From: Gnetum montanum
Lineage: Eukaryota > Streptophyta > Gnetopsida > Gnetales > Gnetaceae
DNA length: 26,454 bases
Direction of reading: 5' to 3'
Assembly: GCA_015680685.1 (NCBI GenBank)
Contig: MNCI01030530.1
Span: 1 to 26,454 of the forward strand
This document shows, piece by piece, positions 18,990-26,454 of the stretch. Numbering within the stretch: position 1 is the first letter of the stretch; every line of letters begins with the position of its first letter. Position numbers and translations under genes: made by a program. Below the pieces are notes generated by a model. The model saw only the letters and a list, made by a program, of their open reading frames with translations. It was not told the origin of the DNA and ran no database searches.

Positions 18990-20150
18990 TTATGATAACA
19001 AACATAACCCATGATTAGCTCTTAGGCATAAATTTTATTCCCTTTGGATACCTTCCTTTGTTAGATTAGATTATGTTGATTCCTTAGATATTAGGATTTT
19101 ATCATTAAGTTCTTGTTTTATGATCACATGGTTATGATATTATTTTATTATTATTTTATTTATGTTATAATAAAGGTTGATTGTTGATATTAATTCTTTG
19201 TGATTATTATTTTAATATCCTATTCACATGGAGTTAGAGAAATTTTTTTAAAAATTTTATGTAAAGAACCTTAGATTAAGACTCCCATGAGGTAAAGTGT
19301 ATCTTTGGTAGCTTGAGGATCAAAAAATGGGTGAAATTAGTTGTTTGGCTTTATAAAATTGGTAAAATTCCTCTAGATCTTTGAGAAAATGATGAAAAAT
19401 GAGCGAAGTGTAACACATATTTATACTAATTTTACCTTGCATTTATAGGGATATGTTGACTCATCCCACTGTGTCAATGGGAATGCATCGATGTTGCTAT
19501 TCTTAACTATATTTTTACTTTGAAAATGAAGGAACGTTTTGTGATTTTGGGGATGAAATAAGAGCGAAATGAAAGCTAGAAAGATGTAGAATGATGACAA
19601 CAACATGAAATAGGGTATGTCTGACCAATTGGAAGTAATGAGAGCATATTGGATGAGTTATTTCAAGATGTTTTGATGCCAAATAAAGAAAAACTAGATG
19701 CTATAATGTTATTGAGATGATTGATTATCTAAGTGGCCCATGGTTAGGGACTTTAACTTAAGGTAAACTAAAGGATATGAATGTGGGTGCTTCCCAAAGC
19801 ATGTGTATGTATATTATGCCCTTGCATGCCTTCATCACAGGGAGTTCATGGGCATTAAGGATGATTAATGATTATTTTAATTTAAATTCCATAACATGAA
19901 AGGAATCATCTGTAGGGTTTTGCTATCTAGATAATAAAACTGATCAATTTTCCATGGTGTGTGGTAGTGAAGTAATTGAAAATGAAGTAAGAAAATGGTA
20001 GAAAGAGAGAATGATGGATAGATAATCTTTATCTTGGTCACATGATATTTTTGATCAAAGTTTTAGTTAGATGATTTGATACTAGTCCATTCCAAGTCTA
20101 AACCAAGTCCATTCCATTCACACTAATCTCGAATTAGCATATTCCTCCTC
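18990..20150. other. AT-rich stretch without recognisable genes
   Basis: Low-complexity AT-rich DNA (for example 19130-19260). A CTATAAATG on minus at 19440-19448 could be a promoter for the relic at 18376-18989 or a remnant of an LTR. The short ORF on minus at 19421-19606 has no recognisable feature. Confidence 0.4.
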
Positions 20151-20159
20151 TTTAATAAT

Positions 20160-21450
20160 CAAAAGTTCATGACAATCCCAAAGGAAAACCATCACTCCAA
20201 GAGAAGAAGGAAGTAGATAGGGCCTTAGTTAGAGGGTTTCCTTTAGGCATGGGTAATTGAAGATTGAGAACTTAGAGGGAGGATGAATAAGTTCAAGCCA
20301 ACAATACCAAAATTTTGCACAACTTACTTATCTTGCTCTCCAACTTGGATATGTTTACAATTAGAGGATAGAATCCTTTGATACCTCTTGACTTGTTTTC
20401 TTCAAAATGTGCTTTCAAGGGCATCACAACCTTTACAAATCAAGCTCTATAGCTCTGCAAGGGATGTTTTCCCTTAGAAACACATCTAACCCCTCAAGGT
20501 TCCAATAAACTATAAGCCTTTATAATCAAGGTCTTCTTGCAAGAGAGCACATCAACCTCATAGGGAAAACAACATCCAAGCCCTCGAGGCTTACAATAAG
20601 AAAAGAAAATCAAGAAATAAATGAACTAAACTTTAGATTCCTTACTTTGAGACATAGAGAAAAATACAAGACATGATGGAGAATTAAGGTTCTTAAACTT
20701 CAAAAGAATATATAAAATTACTTGCTAAATTTTCTTGATGAAGGCTTGCTTGATCTTTTGAGATTAAATTTCTTTTATAGCCTTGTTCTCCTCCATTTTT
20801 CCATTGGAATCCTTAAAATGGCTAGAAATTGCTAGATGAGACATCTTTGGTGAAGCTTGAGATGTGTCACTATTTTTACTACCTTATAGGGAGACATCTC
20901 ATCTTGAAACCTGATGTCTTGGAGGAGATGTATTTAAGGAAGTTAAGAGACCTTGACTCTAAGAAATATGTCTCATGTTTTAGGGAGATGACTTGTCAAA
21001 GACCAACCTTCCTAAAATGAGGGTTCTCAGGAGAGACATCTTCTAGGATTAGGAGATGTCTTCTTTTGGCTTGGAGCATCTTCTGTCCTTATGAATGTCT
21101 ATCAATTATATTCTCTTAGACTCCATGATTTTAGATTGTTCATTCTTTTTCTTTTCTTGGTCTCATTGATGTCTTAAGCTTAGTTTCCTTAGGCCTATAA
21201 AGTCTTTATAAAACGCAATGACTAATTCTCCATTTTCAAAGTTTTGATAGACCAAAAGGCCAAGATTCTTTTCCTTTTGATGATATCCAAAACTTAAACA
21301 ATGGTTTAGCATAAAAGAAACTATAGATAGTGATATAATGTTTGGAATTTAAAAATATATAGGTATATAATTTACTACTTTTTTGAGGCATCAACTAAAA
21401 AGAATTTTCCTTGTGAAACTCTGCCTACATGTGTTATTCTTCCCATATTT

Positions 21451-21489
<39 letters not shown>

Positions 21490-21540
21490 TATCATCACAT
21501 CTAAACTATCTTATCTAAAGAGAAGAAGGTGATAGATACA
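20160..21540 (-). repeat. Possible 3' LTR of the copia element
   Basis: The segment lies directly beyond the copia stop codon and polypurine tract. Read on minus it would begin TGTATCTATCACC (from 21540 leftwards, after the tract) and has a CTATAAAAG TATA-like box at 20780-20772. It holds inverted GAGACATCTC/GAGATGTCTC-type blocks (about 20836-21062) and a degenerate duplication around 20453-20600. The left boundary is not resolved, and the paired LTR is absent from the window. Confidence 0.4.
21450..21490. repeat. (TG)n/(TA)n microsatellite
   Basis: An alternating TG run turns into TA repeats. It is a simple-sequence tract inside the presumed copia LTR. Confidence 0.95.
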
Positions 21541-21546
21541 TCTCCC

Positions 21547-23130
21547 TTACCCAGTAGGACATGTTCCTATCCCCATTTGTTTACATTGTGATGTAAGTCT
21601 TTGTTCAACAAGGGGCTTGGTGAAGGCATTTGTAAGTTGACCTTCTATCCCAATGCATTCTAGCTTAACATGCCCAATTTGAGTATGTTCTCTTATGAAA
21701 TGATGTCAAGTTTCAATATGCTTAGTTTGAGAGTTTTGGTTTGGATTTTCGGTCATGTTAATAGTACTATTATTGTCACAAAAATAGATATGTTTTCTAA
21801 TTGCTCCCTAGATCCTTAGGTGTGTCTTTCATCCAAAGTATGTGAATAGTAACTTCTACTTGAAATATATTCTACTTTTGCTGCAGATAAGATTATGGAG
21901 TTTTGCATCTTGGTTGCCCCTGAGAAAAGACTTTTCCTTAGGAAGAAGTAGCTACCACTTGTGCTTCGACAATCATTCGTACATCCTACCCAATCTTCAT
22001 CATCCTATCCGGCAAGATCAAGTTTGGAGTTCTTTGGATACTAAATTTCCCAATTAGTAGTACCTTTTATATATTGGGAAATTATTTTTATAGCTTTTAA
22101 GTATGATTCTTTGGGATTAGCTTGATACCTAGCACATATACCAACACTTAGAGTAATATCAAGTCTACTAGTAGTTAGATAAAGTAGGCTTCCAATTATA
22201 CCTCTATAGATTTTTTTATTAATTAGTTTATCTTGTTTGTCTTTTTGGAGCTTTAGATGTGTAGCCATTGGTGTTATCTTAGCTTTAACTATGGCTATAT
22301 TGAATTTTTGCAACAGGTTTTTGGTTTATTTTGTTTAGCAAATAAAGGTTCCTTTCTTGGTTTGACTAACTTGAAATCTAAGGAAGTTTTTAGTTCATCC
22401 ATCATGATCATTTCAAATTCTTTTTGCATAAGATCTGAAAATTTATTGTATAATTTTTCATTATTGGCATCAAAAATAATATCATCAACATAAATTTGTA
22501 TAATAAGTAAATCCTTACCAACCTATTTTAGGAACAAGATCACATCTGCTCTTTCTCTTTTGAAGCCAATGTACATATGATTTTGAGAGAGTCTTTCATA
22601 CCAAGCTCTAGAAGCTTATTTGAGCCCATAGAGAGCATTTTCTAATTTAAAGAAATAATTTGGATAAATGTGATCTATAAATCCTTTATGTTGCTCAACA
22701 TATACTTCCTCTTAAATAGTTCCATTGAAAAAGGAAATTTTGACATCCATTTGATAAAATTTGATTTATTTGATATTAACATAAGGTAGAAGGAGTTTTA
22801 TTAATTCAAGCATGGCTACAAGAGCATATGTTTCATTGAAATTAATGCCTTCTTATTGATTGTACACTTTAGGAACTAATCAAGCTTTATTTTTGATAAT
22901 GTTCCCATTCTCATCTATCTTATTCCTAAACAAACATTTTGTTCTAATGATTTTTTGGTTGTTGGGTTTAGGAGTAAGTTCCCAAACATTATTTCTAACA
23001 AATTGGTTTAGTTCTTCTTTCATAGTTGAAATCCAAATTTCATCATTTTCTTCTTTACTAAAGTTTTAAGGCTCAATTTGTGGAACTATCGACACATATC
23101 TCTTTTTCTTAAGTCCTAGTTTTTATTCCA
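21547..23130 (-). pseudogene. Copia reverse transcriptase-RNase H relic
   Basis: The RVT_2-type polymerase is recognisable from YGLK.A.RAWYERLS (about 22570-22630) and the catalytic YVDD motif in IQIYVDDIIF, whose codons at 22492-22481 are intact. The 22313-22041 frame gives YRGIIGSLLYLTTSRLDITL, the typical connection to RNase H. The RNase H end at about 22000-21550 has TKHIE-like and FTKPL blocks. Several frame changes and stops separate these pieces. Its neighbours are the copia integrase to the right and the polypurine tract to the left. Confidence 0.88.
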
Positions 23131-23279
23131 TCTTCCAATAGTCCAATCACATCATTGAGTGAGTGTAATCTTCTTAATCTAGGAATTTTATTTTGAACTT
23201 GAGTATTATCTTCATGTTCATTTTCTATTTCAGTTTCTTTTTCTATTGTTACTTGGGATGTGCTAGGATTTTTCTGTAT

Positions 23280-24600
23280 AGTGACTTCTTCATCATTAAT
23301 TTACATACTTGAATAAAGACCATTACTATCATCTAATTTCATATTTATAGTTTCCCCTATAGTGTTAGTTATTTTGTTGAATAATCTATATGCTCTACTA
23401 ACTGTAGAGTATCCTAGGAAAATCCCTTCATTAATTTTGAGGTCAAATTTTCTCAAGGCATCCTTTTTGTTTAAAATAAAGCATTTAGCACTAAAAACAT
23501 GAAAGTAACTCACTGAATGTTTTCTAATAGTTCAAAGCTCATATGGATTTTTGGTGGTGAATCTTCTTACCAGAACTCTATTGGAGACTTAGCATGTAGT
23601 ATTGATAACCTCAGTCAAAAAATGATATGGAATAATTCTATCATTCATGATGGTTCTATCCATTTCATTTAGAATTTTTTTCCATTCTTTTCCATTCTAT
23701 TGAGGAGTCCTCAAAGGAGGGAATTAATGCTGAATTCCATTCATCTAACAATATTCTTCAAATTTAGCTTTTTTGAATTCTCCTTTAATATTACTTTTGA
23801 TCATTTTAATATCATATTATTTCTTGTTTTGGAACTAATCACAAATTCTCACAAAATGTTCAAAAGCTTCATCTTCATGATATAAGAATGAAACCCATGT
23901 GAAATAAGAAAAATCATCTACAATGATAAAATAATATCTTTTCTTTCCTAAGATGAGAGTTTATGAGTGACTAACCAAATCCATAAGAAGTAGCTCTAAG
24001 AGACATGAGGTAGAGATGCAATTTTTCTTACAAAATCTTACCCTTATTTTTTTCCCTTTTTGGCAATCATTGCATTTGTTCATGGAGAAATCATTTAATT
24101 TGGGTAGTCCCTGAATCATATCTTTAGATGTGAGGGTTTTGAGAATGTTAATGTTTATGTTTATGTTTATGTGATCCAATTTTTTGTGCCCTGTATGAAC
24201 ATCATCTGCATTGCTAATCAAACACTTGAAATCAAAGTTATAAATATCTACTAAAATGGTAGCATAAACATTTACCTTTTTATTACTTTCTATAATTATT
24301 TTTCTAGAGTAAGAGTCTCTTACTTTACATGAATCTTTGGAGAAGATAACATCAAAGTTTGAATGATAAACTTGACTTACACTAATAAAATAAGTTTTTA
24401 ACAGGTGGTTGATTCTTATCTTCAATAATACCAATACCTTCAATTTACACTCTGCATCATCTCCAAATGTTACTGTCCCATAGTCTTATTTTGAAAATTG
24501 TGTGAATTGAGATATGCCACCTATCATGTGTCTAGAAAATCCACTATCAATATACCAAGTGGTTATTTTAATGGTAGAGAAAGCAAGTTGAGAAAATATT
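23280..24600 (-). pseudogene. Copia protease-integrase relic
   Basis: A protease remnant reads WYIDSGFSRHM at about 24560-24525, with the D-S-G triad present. The GAG-pre-integrase zinc region follows in the 24443-23961 frame (HKKLDH then CNDCQKGK). The integrase core shows VDDFSYFTWVSFLY and a KGEFKKAKFEEYC block. At the second catalytic position the usual Asp appears as Asn (SNIKGEF, near 23790), so the enzyme would be dead even without the stops. The C-terminal integrase block FDLKINEGIFLGYS lies at 23513-23301. Confidence 0.85.
24144..24172. repeat. TTTATG hexamer run inside integrase relic
   Basis: Four or five TT(T/A)ATG units encode an Asn-Ile repeat in the minus-strand frame, right after the HKKLDH zinc motif. 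It is a local slippage expansion. Confidence 0.85.
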
Positions 24601-24689
24601 CCTTTTTGATACTTATTATCCTTAGGTTTCTAGATCTTCCTTTCCTATAAGATACCTTTTCTGGGCTATATTGGAAGAGACCAAACATA

Positions 24690-25960
24690 GTATTTTAATC
24701 ATAAATAACAAAGAGATTGAATATGTCCAAATTTTTTCCAATAAAAGCATACAATTTTTCTTATTCTAGCTAAATGTTGAAACTTGGATGTTTTACTGTA
24801 GGGATGAATTCCTTTAGTACTTAGTTTTTTTTCTTGTCTTTGCATAGCTTTTGGGATATTCTTTTCTTTAGTGAATTTCGCATTAATAAATTTTTCACTT
24901 GCAAGTTTCTTATTAATTTTCTCAAAAGCTTGGGTTAGTATTTGAGCCTCAGCCTTAAAGTCTAAGTTTGTCTTTTCAAGAGTTGCATATTTAGTATTGA
25001 GTTGAGCTAATTCTATCTTTTTGACATGTAAAGCCTTTTTCATGTTAATACATAGAATCTGAAAAGAAATTATTTCATTACCAAGCATATCATACCTTTT
25101 TCAATATTATCTTTAGGTTCATTATTAATTTGATCATCAACTGGTTCTTCATGTGCCAAGGTCATGAAGAGAAGATGTGATTCATTTGAAGTATCATTCA
25201 TTTTCTCTTCACTATATTCATCATACCAAATTATTTAGAGGTTTTTTATTTTTCTTTCCTCTTTGATTAACTTCCTCTTTTGTAACCTGTTAACATTAGG
25301 ACATTCAAAGGTCACATGACCTTTTCCATCATATACCCAACATTTTATAGGATAAGCATCAAAATTTGAATCTTTAAATTTCTTACCTCTTTTCTTACCT
25401 TTGCTGTTTGATTGATTTAAGCTTTTCCATTTTTGTGCTAAAAATATCTTTACTCTTTTTGATAAAAGAGCCAATTCATCATCATTATTTTCTTCATGGT
25501 CAAATGACTCTTTCTCTTTTGTTGATTTTTTAAGTGTAATAGGTTTCTTCTTGATGTTCACTTATGAGATTCATCTCATATGCTACAAGTGCACTTTGTA
25601 ATTCTTCAAGTTTAAGTATAGAAATCTCTAATTTCTTCCATGGTACTAGTTTAGGTCTAAATTTAGACTATAAAGTTCTAATCATTTTGATAATAACATC
25701 AATTTTATATAAGCTTTTTTGTATTTCTCTAATAGCAACTACTATGTTCTTGGCTCTAGAAAAATACTCTTTAATTCTTTTCCATTCCTCCATTTTCAAT
25801 TTGTCATATTCAATTTCCAAAACTAGAAGTTTGGATTGTTTAACTATTAAGGTTTCCTTATAAGTGGCTTCTAGAATTTCACAAATTTCTTTGGCAGTTT
25901 TGCACCTAGCTACTCTATTTAGGTTTACTATCAGCATAATAAAGAAAATTCTTAGCTTTT
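24690..25960 (-). pseudogene. Copia gag relic (UBN2-type), N-terminus missing
   Basis: The 25937-25668 frame shows RVARCKTAKEICEILEATYK and a KRIKEYFSR stretch, characteristic of the gag domain of SIRE-type elements. A degenerate zinc knuckle CWVYDGKGHVTFEC (second Cys changed to Tyr) follows in the 25561-25235 frame. A Lys-rich coiled-coil stretch and a second knuckle-like CFYWKKFGHIQSLC lie in the 25088-24699 frame. The homologous frame stops abruptly at about 25955-25960, where unrelated CpG-containing DNA begins. Confidence 0.85.
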
Positions 25961-26454
25961 GATGAGTGGTGAGGTACCCCTACACTCAACCATACGAATA
26001 CGAGTGTGCACGCGCAATCAGGTCGAACTCCGTAGACTAAATGCCTTAACGCCACAAGAAACACTTGGGGTTAATCGTTCGTTGTCTTCCCAGGCTTGCT
26101 TGTAGGTGTCACGGTGTATGGTTAAGCAAGTCTGAGGTATATGATTTTTTTGGTATTTTTCGGTTTATCTTCTAAGCTATCAGAGGAAAGGGTTGAGAAA
26201 CTAAGCTAACTCTAACTAATGTCCTAAGTCTAAGTTAACTAGCGTCAGCATCCGTTCCCACTTACCGGACACACCCTGAACTATGCAACTGTGGCTTACC
26301 AAATGCTAATCGTTACTGGGATCACCACACGTAACACAAGTACTTGAAGTGGTCGTATTGAGGCACCTATTTAGCTTAAGTGTGATAAGCAGCCGATTCC
26401 TTAGCTAGCCGTACACACCCGTGGGTGCTCGTAACTAAGTCGTACTTATCACAC
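25960..26454. mobile_element. CpG-containing insertion of unknown class (partial)
   Basis: At about 25960 the decayed, AT-rich copia gag ends and sequence with many intact CpGs begins (TGATGAGTGGTGAGG, with a possible TG start at 25960 or 25963), continuing to the window edge. No ORF is evident in these 495 bases. The sharp change suggests a younger insertion, most simply the end of another LTR, but no second end or target duplication is visible. Confidence 0.5.
26380..26454. repeat. Inverted repeat GTGTGATAAG / CTTATCACAC
   Basis: A perfect 10-bp inverted pair at 26380-26389 and 26445-26454 inside the right-hand insertion. It could be a hairpin or chance. Confidence 0.6.

Larger units (their letters stand above)
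21541..25960 (-). mobile_element. Decayed SIRE/Maximus-type Ty1/copia element, truncated in gag
   Basis: On minus, in copia order: gag (25955-24700), protease, integrase (24443-23300), reverse transcriptase and RNase H (about 23130-21547), stop TAA at 21549-21547, then the purine tract AAGGGAGA (21548-21541). The putative LTR follows to the left. The 5' end including the gag N-terminus and 5' LTR is missing, cut by a foreign sequence from about 25960. Frameshifts and stops throughout mean it cannot make its proteins. Confidence 0.9.

Overview
This is transposon-rich nuclear DNA of a land plant. The evidence is a set of nested LTR retrotransposons: Ty3/gypsy-type gag-protease sequences (probably Tat/Athila-like) and a Ty1/copia element of SIRE/Maximus type. 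A spliced gene with very short plant-style introns is also present. No host housekeeping gene, tRNA, rRNA or bacterial-type feature was seen. The species cannot be told; a large repeat-rich genome is likely.

Layout. (1) Positions 1-8971 are the right part of a young, CpG-rich LTR element (element 1) read on the minus strand: LTR 7255-8971, primer-binding site 7231-7248, intact 1279-residue gag-protease ORF 7011-3172, short repeats 2755-3165, and then, where reverse transcriptase would be expected, a five-exon gene running the opposite way (1-2676, open at the window start). (2) Positions 8981-18375 are a complete, older, CpG-depleted relative (element 2), also on minus. It has two LTRs (8981-10442 and 17019-18375), a 5-bp target duplication with one mismatch, a polypurine tract, a primer-binding-site remnant, a decayed gag-protease, and a 1.2-kb array of the monomer seen in element 1. 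I see no reverse transcriptase, RNase H or integrase. (3) Positions 18376-18989 are the surviving part of a third minus-strand coding relic, 203 codons in one frame with 14 stops; both elements went into it within a few bases of each other. (4) Positions 18990-21540 are AT-rich and without genes; the right part may be the 3' LTR of the next element. (5) Positions 21541-25960 are a decayed SIRE-type copia element on minus (RNase H, RT, integrase, protease and gag in map order), cut in its gag by (6) a CpG-rich insertion of unknown class from about 25960 to the window end.

How it fits together. The complete element 2 shows the family to be non-autonomous: it supplies Gag and protease and must borrow polymerase and integrase. 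Element 1 has the same plan but carries an antisense, intron-bearing gene in the segment between the internal repeats and the 3' LTR. Because that gene lies opposite to the genomic RNA, its introns survive retrotransposition. This antisense cargo gene, the hairpin arrays in the U3 parts of the LTRs, and a repeated PFxxRxP motif in the gag-protease protein are the most interesting signals in the window.
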